Shown here in pieces: positions 24,417 through 31,616 of a stretch of 64,000 nt of DNA. This DNA is from Paenibacillus massiliensis subsp. panacisoli DSM 21345. GTDB lineage: Bacteria; Bacillota; Bacilli; Paenibacillales; Paenibacillaceae. The DNA is taken from assembly GCF_000426545.1 (NCBI RefSeq), contig NZ_AUFO01000012.1, positions 124,001 through 188,000 of the forward strand, given 5' to 3'. The notes under the pieces are model-generated. The model was not told where the DNA came from. It worked only from the letters and a program-made list of their open reading frames with translations, and searched no databases. Positions within the stretch are counted from its first letter, which is position 1; each line of letters begins with the position of its first letter. The translations under genes and the position numbers were made by a program.

Positions 24417-25895
24417 ATGGAATATTCAAAGATGTTCCTGCTGAATTTAGGTATGCTGATCGCAGTGGCATACTGTGCGAACGTATTTTATAAATATGTA
24501 CTGATCAAGGCCTCTACCGCTGTAAAATATGTGAGTTCTGTCCTGTTCATCATTTTGTGTGGCTGGATCAGCTCCGCATTCGGCTTTAATTTTAACGAGG
24601 AAGTTATCTTTGACCTCAGGTTCGTCCCGCTGATCATCGCCATATTGGTCTATCCTCATGCCTCTGTGCTAGTGCTGATCGGGGTGCTCACGGGACTGGT
24701 GCGCTTCACGCTTGGGTTCAATGAAGCCTCTATCGCGGGCTTTATCAATATGAGTATATTAGGAGTGCTTGGAGCCGGATTGAACTATTGGATGCGGCAC
24801 TCCAGCTATCGACTTATCGTCAAGGCTTCCATTGTAATAGGTATTGTTAATATAGCGAATGTCATTAATATTGCGATATTCGGGGTTATCCCTACAGCCC
24901 ATTATTTGGGGCATATCGTGCCCTATACGCTGCCGTTAGGCATAGTGTTAAGCTATCTGTTCGCATTGATGCTGCGTGATTTCCAAATGGATCAAAGGCG
25001 CAACCATCAGATTATCCAGGCCAACCGTCTGCTCTCAAGGCAGAGGGACGAGCTGCAGCAGGCCAAGCTGATTCTGGAGGAACGAGCCAAGCAGCTAATG
25101 ATGGCTTCCAAATATAAATCCGAATTCATGGCAACCATGTCTCATGAGCTTCGTACTCCGCTAAATAGCATCATTAACCTTGCCCAGATTATTAATGAGC
25201 AGGGGAAGGAGATGGAGGAGGACAATCTTAAGCAGTATTCGGGTATTATCCATGCATCAGGGCAAGATCTATTGCAGCTGATCAACGATATTCTGGATCT
25301 CTCCAAGGTGGAAGCTGGGAAGATGGAAATTGTCATGGAGCCCGTCAATGTGCTGGAGCTCGGTCAGGTCATGATGGTGAATTTTGAGATTACTGCCCGC
25401 AACAAGGGCTTGATATTCCAGTTAGAGACCTCTGAGGATTGCCCGGCCCAGATGAATTCTGACCCGCAGCGTATTCAGCAGATTCTGCGGAACCTGCTGT
25501 CTAATGCGTTCAAGTTCACTCATGAGGGCAGTGTGACACTGAGTATCCATAAGCGCAAGCTTGTAGAGCCTGAACTCAAAGGTGAATGGGTTGTATTTGC
25601 AGTGAAGGATACAGGAATTGGCATTTCTTCGGAGAAGCAGCATTATATCTTCGAGGCCTTCCAGCAGGCGGACGGATCGATTAGCCGCAAGTATGGAGGG
25701 ACGGGCCTGGGATTGTCCATTAGTCGGGACTTGGCGCGTCTGATGGGAGGCTTTATTCGCTTGGACAGTGCAGAGGGTGAGGGGAGCACGTTCGCGTTGT
25801 ATCTGCCCCTCTACACGTCAGAGTCCTTACCATTAGAGGAGTCAGGCCGCAAGCAAGGATATAGGAAGAGGAGAAGACAATTGCATGGATCGTAA
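24417..25895 (+). CDS. Orphan sensor histidine kinase with multi-span N-terminus
   Basis: A 492-residue membrane histidine kinase. Five or six hydrophobic segments fill residues 7-186, like the 5TM-LYT sensor of LytS-type kinases. A coiled-coil linker (about 195-230) leads to the phosphoacceptor box MSHELRTPLN with H243. The catalytic domain has the N box (LLSNAFKF), G1 (DTGIGI) and G2 (GGTGLGL). No response regulator is adjacent, so the partner is unknown. The ATG follows GGGGGAAGCT. Its end overlaps the next gene by 11 bp. Confidence 0.92.
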   Translation: MEYSKMFLLNLGMLIAVAYCANVFYKYVLIKASTAVKYVSSVLFIILCGWISSAFGFNFNEEVIFDLRFVPLIIAILVYPHASVLVLIGVLTGLVRFTLGFNEASIAGFINMSILGVLGAGLNYWMRHSSYRLIVKASIVIGIVNIANVINIAIFGVIPTAHYLGHIVPYTLPLGIVLSYLFALMLRDFQMDQRRNHQIIQANRLLSRQRDELQQAKLILEERAKQLMMASKYKSEFMATMSHELRTPLNSIINLAQIINEQGKEMEEDNLKQYSGIIHASGQDLLQLINDILDLSKVEAGKMEIVMEPVNVLELGQVMMVNFEITARNKGLIFQLETSEDCPAQMNSDPQRIQQILRNLLSNAFKFTHEGSVTLSIHKRKLVEPELKGEWVVFAVKDTGIGISSEKQHYIFEAFQQADGSISRKYGGTGLGLSISRDLARLMGGFIRLDSAEGEGSTFALYLPLYTSESLPLEESGRKQGYRKRRRQLHGS

Positions 25896-26559
25896 GGGAT
25901 TGATTATAGGGGCGACAGGACTGGTAGGAGGCCTGATCGTAAGAGAACTGCTGGAGAACCCCGCCTATGCAGAGGTGAAGGTCCTTACTCGTAAACCGCT
26001 TGGCATCCAGCACCCCAAGCTGACTGAGCACATCATCTCGTGGGATGAGCTGGAGCAATCCGCTCATGTATTTGAGGGAGTGCATGATCTGTACTGTGCA
26101 CTCGGCACTACGATCAAGAAGGCGGGGTCGCAGGAGAGGTTCCGGCTCGTGGATCTGGAATATCCACTGCAGGCTGCGAAGCTGGCACGACAGGCAGGGA
26201 TCGTACAGATGCTCGCTGTCTCATCCGCTGGTGCCAATCCGCATTCACGAATCTTCTACAGCCGTACAAAAGGCGAGGCTGAGGAAGCGCTGGCCGAAGT
26301 GGGGCTGCCTGCATTGCATCTGTTTCGTCCATCCCTCATTCTGGGTGAGCGATCAGAGCGAAGAGCAGGCGAGCGGGTTGCTGCGGTCCTCATGAAGCTT
26401 ACGTCACCACTGTGGAACGGAAGGCTGTCTGCTTATCGGGCCATTCCGGCGGCAGCTATTGCCAAGGCAATGGTTCGCATAGCTCTAGCGGGTGCTAGAG
26501 GAGTCCATGTGTACCCGAATGAAGTCATTCACGCGCTGGGCTCTGATCCGACGCATTGA
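25885..26559 (+). CDS. NAD(P)-binding oxidoreductase of atypical SDR type
   Basis: A 224-residue Rossmann-fold protein. The dinucleotide loop is GLIIGATGLVGGLIVREL near the N-terminus. SSAGANPHSRIFYSRTKGEA includes a Y-x3-K pair (YSRTK), and LFRPSLILGERSERR is typical of HTATIP2/YwnB-like NAD(P)H-binding proteins. The substrate is unknown. Its start overlaps the histidine kinase gene, so translation is probably coupled, but a functional link is not evident. Confidence 0.85.
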   Translation: MDRKGLIIGATGLVGGLIVRELLENPAYAEVKVLTRKPLGIQHPKLTEHIISWDELEQSAHVFEGVHDLYCALGTTIKKAGSQERFRLVDLEYPLQAAKLARQAGIVQMLAVSSAGANPHSRIFYSRTKGEAEEALAEVGLPALHLFRPSLILGERSERRAGERVAAVLMKLTSPLWNGRLSAYRAIPAAAIAKAMVRIALAGARGVHVYPNEVIHALGSDPTH

Positions 26560-26593
26560 TCTACAACTATCGCTCGTGAGAACCGAACGAATA

Positions 26594-26634
26594 AATGGGA
26601 GTGCTCTGTCTAACCGACAGGTACTCCCATTTTG
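26594..26634 (+). terminator. Rho-independent terminator
   Basis: AATGGGAGT pairs with ACTCCCATT, with an inner CTGTC/GACAG stem, followed by TTTG. It ends the kinase-oxidoreductase pair. Confidence 0.75.
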
Positions 26635-26967
26635 TTCAGATAATAGAATGTAAGTTTTCAGCGGAGCTGAACCATTCGATTATCGCAAGAAACACTTCAG
26701 CTAAAGGCGTTCTGTCTCACATCCATGGGAGAATCGGGAGGTTCGAAACTACTTTTGTAAAAAAATCTGTACTTTCCATGATGGTTGCTGCTAAAAAATG
26801 GGTATATATAGCATAGAAGACAAAAGATTATTTTTTTTGGCAATGTCAAAAAAATATAAACATATGTGACACTAAAGCTGAAGATGTAAGCCACGAGCCA
26901 GAGTAGGAGTGACAGGCCTAAAATCGTAAGGTCTTGGGCAAGAAACTTGATGAAAAGGAGGGGTATT
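26635..26967. other. Intergenic region with no recognised gene
   Basis: This 333-bp AT-rich stretch before the Spo0E-like gene holds no convincing coding frame. It includes a small TTCAGC/GCTGAA hairpin near 26654 and a run of eight T near 26830. No confident promoter was identified. Confidence 0.5.
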
Positions 26968-27144
26968 ATGGTGGATTTGAGAGAGATGGAGGGGAAAATC
27001 GAGTACTTTCGTGAAAAAATGTTAGACTCTGCACATCAGTTTGGCCGAACAGACGATCGAGTACTGAGAGCCTCCGAACAACTGGATGACCTCTTGAATC
27101 GTTACTGGTATGCCAAAAAACAATACAAAAAGCCTACAGCCTAG
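26968..27144 (+). CDS. Spo0E-like aspartyl-phosphatase
   Basis: A 58-residue protein of the Spo0E family. These proteins dephosphorylate Spo0A~P and so delay sporulation. The hallmark SEQLDDLLNRYW (S-x-x-LD-x-LL) is present, preceded by the amphipathic helix MEGKIEYFREKM. ATG 26968 is chosen because AAGGAGG lies 7 nt upstream; the frame from 26947 would include that site. A 22-codon frame with its own ribosome binding site follows immediately. Confidence 0.88.
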   Translation: MVDLREMEGKIEYFREKMLDSAHQFGRTDDRVLRASEQLDDLLNRYWYAKKQYKKPTA

Positions 27145-27151
27145 GAGGACA

Positions 27152-27220
27152 ATGAGCAGACAACATAACGAAGAGGCCGTGGCAGCCTACATTGAACAAG
27201 TAAATATAGATTCCGGATAA
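27152..27220 (+). CDS. Possible 22-residue peptide after the Spo0E gene
   Basis: ATG 27152 is preceded by AGGAGG 3 nt upstream, unusually close but very strong. The frame reads MSRQHNEEAVAAYIEQVNIDSG and ends at the base of a terminator. There is no signal peptide. It lies 7 bp after the Spo0E-like gene and would be translated from the same message. It may be a real micropeptide or a chance frame. Confidence 0.4.
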   Translation: MSRQHNEEAVAAYIEQVNIDSG

Positions 27221-27276
27221 GCGCAAGTTCACTGATTCTTGTTATTTTACGAGTCAGCGATACTTGTGCTTTTTTT
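27221..27276 (+). terminator. Rho-independent terminator
   Basis: GCGCAAGT...GATTC pairs with GAGTC...ACTTGTGC in a long interrupted stem, followed by seven T. It closes the Spo0E transcript. Confidence 0.85.
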
Positions 27277-27404
27277 CGATTCGATCCGAGCACTTCCGCC
27301 GAAAACAGACACCGAAAATAGTAAAAATAACAAAAGAAGTGGTTCCGTGGTCATGCTTTTCGACTTAGTAAAATTTGCCGTCGATAAATAGCTAAAAAGT
27401 TTCA

Positions 27405-27433
27405 TTGACCCCTGGTTAATTCTTACATATAAT
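27405..27433 (+). promoter_or_regulatory. Strong sigma-A promoter of the receptor-peptide pair
   Basis: TTGACC (27405-27410) and TATAAT (27428-27433) are separated by exactly 17 bp. It would start transcription near 27440 and give a leader of about 138 nt before the HTH-TPR gene. Confidence 0.8.
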
Positions 27434-27577
27434 CTCAATAAATTCAAAAAAATACACTGTCTCTATATATGCTACTTAGAAGGGGATAAAGCAACAATAT
27501 CGACCACATGCGTATTGCAGCAGGGAAAGTGAATTAAAAGGTGATGTTCATATGTACTATGGTGGGAGGGAGCTAAT

Positions 27578-28984
27578 GTGGAGGTTGGAAATAGACTGCG
27601 TTCGCTCATAGCGTCGTACTTAGAGCAGACGAATTGTTCACTTCAGGAATTCAGCAGACGCTGCGGACTGAATAAAGGGACTTTAAGTGCTATTTTGCGT
27701 TACCAGATTCCGAAACCGTTGTCGCTCAAGGAGCTGGACCGGATCACAGAGGCGATGGGGCACCCGGAGGGCGAGCTATACCCGATGTATCTGGAGGAGT
27801 GCGTTGTTGATAACAAATGGAAGCTGTCACGTCTGAAGCCTTATCTGCTGCAATGCGCACGCATGGGAAGATTGGATTGCATCCAATCGGCACTACCTGC
27901 TGTATTGGACGAGCTTGGGCATATCCCTGTTATTTTTGCAGTAGGAGAGCAGCTGTACCAGGAAGGGTATCATAAGGAATCGGCTCCATTCTTCGAGGCG
28001 GTGGCCGAGAGTGAGCAGTATCAGCATGCAGAGCGACTCGCACGTAGCCACTATCGTTTGTTCATGCTGCAACTGAGTGATGATTACGAGATGAACCTGC
28101 GCGCAGCAATTCGATTCGATCCATTCCGTAACCGCTTGCCGGAGGAAGAGCAGCCTGATGCTATGCTCCAACTGATTAATGTCTATTTCACACTGAATCG
28201 ACTGGACCGGGTCCACGAGCTGGCGAATGAATTAAGCAACTATACTTACACCATGTATACATACGAATGCAAGAACAAGCCATATAACGAAGAAGAACGT
28301 ACAACCAAGTATCCACTTGTGGTCTATTATGGCTACGCCTATCTGATGAAGGCAGCGGCGTGTGACAAGCAGAAGAAGTATCATGAGGCCAAGCAGTATA
28401 CGCAGTACTACACAGATTTGAGCTGGTTCAAGGGATTGGGTGAGATGGGTAAGGCAGAGGTGCGCAAATTCAGCATTTGGGCCAAGGCCAACGGCTTCGC
28501 CTATGAGCTGATGACAGGCAATACAAGCGTATTGCCTGCTTACATTGCGTATATTGAGCATAATGAAGACGAGGTCCTGCCTGCACTGGAGAAGATTATG
28601 GAGGCTGCGAACCGCTATAGTCTGGACGTCAGCAGCATACTTGATCAATTCGAGGACCGAATCTCCACCTATATCGACAGCCAGCAAGCGAGCAGTAGCT
28701 ATTATAATATGCACTTCACCCTCGAACGATTCGCCAATTTCTGTTATGAATTGTCATATTACTATTACCAGCAGCAAAATTTCGACCTTGCAGTAAAATA
28801 TGTACTCCAAAGTTTGTCATCATCCATTAAAATGGGTGACAAGGCTGGTTTTATCAAATGTGTGACATTATTTGAAGAATTTAGACGGCATACACGTGTT
28901 GAAAATCAGCGGAGTTATGAAAATATGATCAGAGGAGTGCGTAAAAATGCGGAAAATGAAATGCTTTTTGTTACTTACGCTTAG
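27578..28984 (+). CDS. HTH-TPR regulator, RRNPP/arbitrium-like peptide receptor
   Basis: A 468-residue protein. Residues 1-65 form a helix-turn-helix (SLQEFSRRCGLNKGTLSAIL). The rest, from about 80 to 440, is all-helical and TPR-like: LARSHYRLFMLQL, YPLVVYYGYAYLMKAAACDK and YELSYYYYQQQNFDLAVKYV. This is the layout of RRNPP-type receptors (PlcR, NprR, AimR), which bind re-imported peptides. The start is GTG 27578 after GGGAGGGAGCTAAT. Its last 38 bp overlap a secreted pro-peptide gene in another frame, the arrangement seen for receptor-signal pairs. AimR-like (Alo) receptors are known from Paenibacillus polymyxa; homology to them is inference. Confidence 0.8.
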   Translation: MEVGNRLRSLIASYLEQTNCSLQEFSRRCGLNKGTLSAILRYQIPKPLSLKELDRITEAMGHPEGELYPMYLEECVVDNKWKLSRLKPYLLQCARMGRLDCIQSALPAVLDELGHIPVIFAVGEQLYQEGYHKESAPFFEAVAESEQYQHAERLARSHYRLFMLQLSDDYEMNLRAAIRFDPFRNRLPEEEQPDAMLQLINVYFTLNRLDRVHELANELSNYTYTMYTYECKNKPYNEEERTTKYPLVVYYGYAYLMKAAACDKQKKYHEAKQYTQYYTDLSWFKGLGEMGKAEVRKFSIWAKANGFAYELMTGNTSVLPAYIAYIEHNEDEVLPALEKIMEAANRYSLDVSSILDQFEDRISTYIDSQQASSSYYNMHFTLERFANFCYELSYYYYQQQNFDLAVKYVLQSLSSSIKMGDKAGFIKCVTLFEEFRRHTRVENQRSYENMIRGVRKNAENEMLFVTYA

Positions 28985-29078
28985 TGCCGGTATTATATTC
29001 ATTACTCCAGGACTAACAATTGGGACAGGGGCCGCCGGAAATATGGGGACCTATACACACGGAGCAGGCGGGTATTAA
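28947..29078 (+). CDS. Secreted pro-peptide, putative cognate signal of the HTH-TPR receptor
   Basis: A 43-residue frame starting at ATG 28947, with GAGGAG about 10 nt upstream inside the receptor gene. The N-terminus MRKMKCFLLLTLSAGIIF is a typical Sec signal: basic start, then hydrophobic core. The C-terminus ends NMGTYTHGAGGY, a short Gly-rich tail suited to release as a signalling peptide, as with Phr, PapR or AimP. It is in the +1 frame relative to the receptor, overlaps it by 38 bp, and is followed by a terminator. The exact mature peptide cannot be determined from sequence alone. Confidence 0.75.
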   Translation: MRKMKCFLLLTLSAGIIFITPGLTIGTGAAGNMGTYTHGAGGY

Positions 29079-29157
29079 TCCGTCGACAGTCGTAATGTTC
29101 TTGGACATGCCAATAGGATGATTGCAGGCTGAATCAGAATAGATGTCGTATGAGCAG

Positions 29158-29183
29158 GGTACCGGGCGTTTCGGTACCTTTTT
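29158..29183 (+). terminator. Rho-independent terminator of the receptor-peptide operon
   Basis: GGTACCG (29158-29164) pairs perfectly with CGGTACC (29172-29178), followed by TTTTT. Confidence 0.85.
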
Positions 29184-29275
29184 CATATGGTAAGGTGAGG
29201 ATAGCTTGTCCTACACCCTGAGCATAATGCTATAATAGGCTCAGTATTCAAAAAGATGACCGAAGGGAGTACATA

Positions 29276-29653
29276 ATGATGAAACCTATTTCGACAGAAC
29301 GCGCACCTGGCGCAATCGGCCCGTATAGTCAGGCTATGCAGGCAGGCGATTTTATTTTTACCTCAGGTCAACTGGGACTTGATCCAGCAACTGGTGAGTT
29401 CGGTCAAGGTGTAGAGGAGCAGGCACGACTTTCCCTGAATAATGTCAAGGCTATTCTGGAAGAGGCCGGCAGCAGCTTGAGCAATGTAGTTAAGACTACA
29501 GTGTTCCTCAAGGATATGAACGATTTTGCCAAAGTGAACGAGGTGTACAGCTCCTTCTTCGAGCAGCCATACCCGGCAAGAAGTGCAGTTGAGGTGGCAC
29601 GCCTTCCAAAGGATGCTTTGGTGGAGATCGAGACCATCGCACTGAAGGGCTAA
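29276..29653 (+). CDS. ridA: RidA family enamine/imine deaminase
   Basis: A 125-residue member of the RidA/YabJ/TdcF family, which hydrolyses reactive enamines and imines made by PLP enzymes. Diagnostic segments are [27 protein letters not shown], and the C-terminal [19 protein letters not shown] containing the conserved arginine. Start ATG 29276 follows GAAGGGAG; the adjacent ATG at 29279 is equally possible. It is monocistronic, with a strong terminator 24 bp downstream. Confidence 0.95.
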   Translation: MMKPISTERAPGAIGPYSQAMQAGDFIFTSGQLGLDPATGEFGQGVEEQARLSLNNVKAILEEAGSSLSNVVKTTVFLKDMNDFAKVNEVYSSFFEQPYPARSAVEVARLPKDALVEIETIALKG

Positions 29654-29676
29654 TCGTTACTTAGATATAATACAGG

Positions 29677-29730
29677 AAAAGGGGACTGTCCGCGTAGTGA
29701 TAAGACTACGGTGGATGATCCCCTTTTTTT
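29677..29730. terminator. Strong terminator between convergent genes
   Basis: AAAAGGGGA...CGTAGT pairs with ACTACG...TCCCCTTTTTTT in a long stem. The A-run before and T-run after suggest it serves both ridA and the minus-strand TspO-like gene. Confidence 0.85.
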
Positions 29731-29815
29731 GTGAAGACATTGGATGTGTTATTATTCAGCCGAGCTAGACGATTGAATCATTGATTCAATCATTCAATCA
29801 GCACAGATAACTCCG

Positions 29816-30571
29816 CTAATCGCGATCCTGACTACGGGCGAATAGCAGCCAGATGGAATAGATCAGGATCAGGGCCGCCAGAATAAGGGCTGCAAGATAG
29901 ACGCTCTGCGTACCTCGCTGCTCGACGGCTATGGCAATATAGGCCCATACGAACACGAGCGGATAGATACTGTCCCTGTATGGGAAGCTGACCAGAATCG
30001 CCAAGGCTGCTCCTATGCAGAGGACAATGACGGCCCAGGTGCTGTCGCTCAGGCCCCAGCCACTCCATTGATTCTTCTCCAGTGTAATGGCCACGTTGAG
30101 AATCGTTGCGACAGATATCCAACCCATATAGAGGCTGAATGGGAGTCGTACGAACCATATTTCCCCGGAGCTCGGATAAGATACCCTGGTGGCACGATAG
30201 ATTTTGATGAGTGACAGAAGCAGCAGGAGCATCACGAGGAGAGCGAGTTCAATATAGAGATTCTGCCACAGGAAAATCCAGGTGATATTGAACAGACAGC
30301 TCAGAATGAAGAAGACTCCGATGCTCTGTACAGAGTCCCGGGATTGGCCTCGAGGCAAAGCCTGATAGATCACGAATCCTGCCAGCAGCAGATAAATGAC
30401 CGACCAGATCGAGAAGGCGTAGCCCGCTGGAGTAATCAACGTTGGATACATGTCCGAGACAGCCGATGTGCTGCGACCTCCGATCGGCAGTGCCATGGCC
30501 AGATAGTTGGTCACGATGACCGCAACATAAGCAATGATATTCCACCATTTAAAGGGATGGCTTCGATGCAT
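29816..30571 (-). CDS. TspO/MBR-like tryptophan-rich membrane protein
   Basis: A 251-residue protein with about seven hydrophobic segments, related to the tryptophan-rich sensory (TspO/MBR) group. Typical pieces are LITPAGYAFSIWSVIYLLLA near the N-terminus and NITWIFLWQ and LYMGWISVAT in the middle. Classical TspO has about 160 residues and five helices; this is the longer form common in Firmicutes. The ligand, possibly a porphyrin-like compound, is unproven. It is divergent from the RNase H gene. Confidence 0.82.
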   Translation of the reverse strand: MHRSHPFKWWNIIAYVAVIVTNYLAMALPIGGRSTSAVSDMYPTLITPAGYAFSIWSVIYLLLAGFVIYQALPRGQSRDSVQSIGVFFILSCLFNITWIFLWQNLYIELALLVMLLLLLSLIKIYRATRVSYPSSGEIWFVRLPFSLYMGWISVATILNVAITLEKNQWSGWGLSDSTWAVIVLCIGAALAILVSFPYRDSIYPLVFVWAYIAIAVEQRGTQSVYLAALILAALILIYSIWLLFARSQDRD

Positions 30572-30762
30572 TTCGAAATCCTCCTAACTGAAGTGAATGT
30601 TCGCTCCACGGTCATTTGCGATGACCAGCGGGTCAAGAATGTCTATTATGAATATACCCATTTTGCCCACATGTAACATATGACATGATAAAATGTTATG
30701 TTGGACAGGTTCATTTGATGATCATGAAATATAAAACTAATCTTTTCATACATGGAGGATCT

Positions 30763-31434
30763 ATGGCTAACCAAAAATTCTATGTTGTCTGGGAAGGGAA
30801 GACACCAGGTGTCTATACAAGCTGGGCCGATTGTCAGAAGCAAGTGAGTGGTGTGACGGGGGCCAAGTTCAAGGCTTTTCCCTCCAAGGCAGAGGCGGAG
30901 AAGGCATTTGCCCACGGCTGGAAGGGAATCTGGGGTAATGTGGCGGGTACAGGCAAAGCTTCCTCGGGAAGCAAGGGATCGGCTGCAGGCAAGGGCACAG
31001 CACATTCCGGAGGAGCACCAGCAACGGACATTGATTATGACAGCATTTCGGTGGATGTAGGCACACGCGGAAATCCGGGGCCAGTGGAGTATAAGGGAGT
31101 CGATACCCGTACTGGTGAGGTACTGTTCTCTTGCGGGCCAATTGCCAAGGGGACGAACAATCTGGGCGAATTCCTGGCCATCGTGCATGGACTTGCGTAT
31201 CTCAAGAATCTGAACAGCAACAAGACAGTCTATAGCGACTCGGTCAACGCCCTGAAATGGGTCAGACAGAAGAAGGCCGTCTCCACCTTGCCGCGCGATG
31301 AATCGACGCGAGAGATCTGGGATCTGGTAGACCGCGCGGAGCGGTGGCTGCAGAATAATACGTATACTAATAAAGTAGTCAAGTGGGAAACCAAGAGCTG
31401 GGGAGAAATCAAGGCGGATTACGGGAGAAAGTAG
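30763..31434 (+). CDS. Ribonuclease H with viroplasmin-type N-terminal domain
   Basis: A 223-residue RNase H that cuts RNA in RNA-DNA hybrids. Residues 1-48 form the caulimovirus-viroplasmin-like domain (KFYVVWEGKTPGVYTSWADC), which binds hybrids. A Gly/Ser/Lys-rich linker follows, then the catalytic domain with SVDVGTRGNPGP, NNLGEFLAIVHGL and YSDSVNALKWV, supplying the acidic residues. ATG 30763 follows GGAGGATCT; the longer frame from 30685 has no ribosome binding site. Confidence 0.92.
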   Translation: MANQKFYVVWEGKTPGVYTSWADCQKQVSGVTGAKFKAFPSKAEAEKAFAHGWKGIWGNVAGTGKASSGSKGSAAGKGTAHSGGAPATDIDYDSISVDVGTRGNPGPVEYKGVDTRTGEVLFSCGPIAKGTNNLGEFLAIVHGLAYLKNLNSNKTVYSDSVNALKWVRQKKAVSTLPRDESTREIWDLVDRAERWLQNNTYTNKVVKWETKSWGEIKADYGRK

Positions 31435-31490
31435 CTCCCCTTGCAGCGCAGTCCTTTCATTCGCGGGAATACTAGTAGGGCTGATCTCCC

Positions 31491-31526
31491 AAAAAAGCGT
31501 CTCCAGGATGCCGGGGACGTCTTTTT
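31491..31526 (+). terminator. Rho-independent terminator
   Basis: AAAAAAGCGTCTCC pairs with GGGGACGTCTTTTT around a short loop. It ends the RNase H gene and may act on both strands. Confidence 0.75.
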
Positions 31527-31616
31527 GGCGTCAGTATAATTTCGAAAGCATTTTGATTTGGCGGGATTTTCGTATATGATGAAGAGTAACAATTAGAGGC
31601 TGGACGGGAGATTGAT

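Noticed and set aside
29771..29799. GATTGAATC/GATTCAATC inverted repeat as an operator
   Set aside because: It lies between convergent gene ends, not near a promoter; it is probably incidental.
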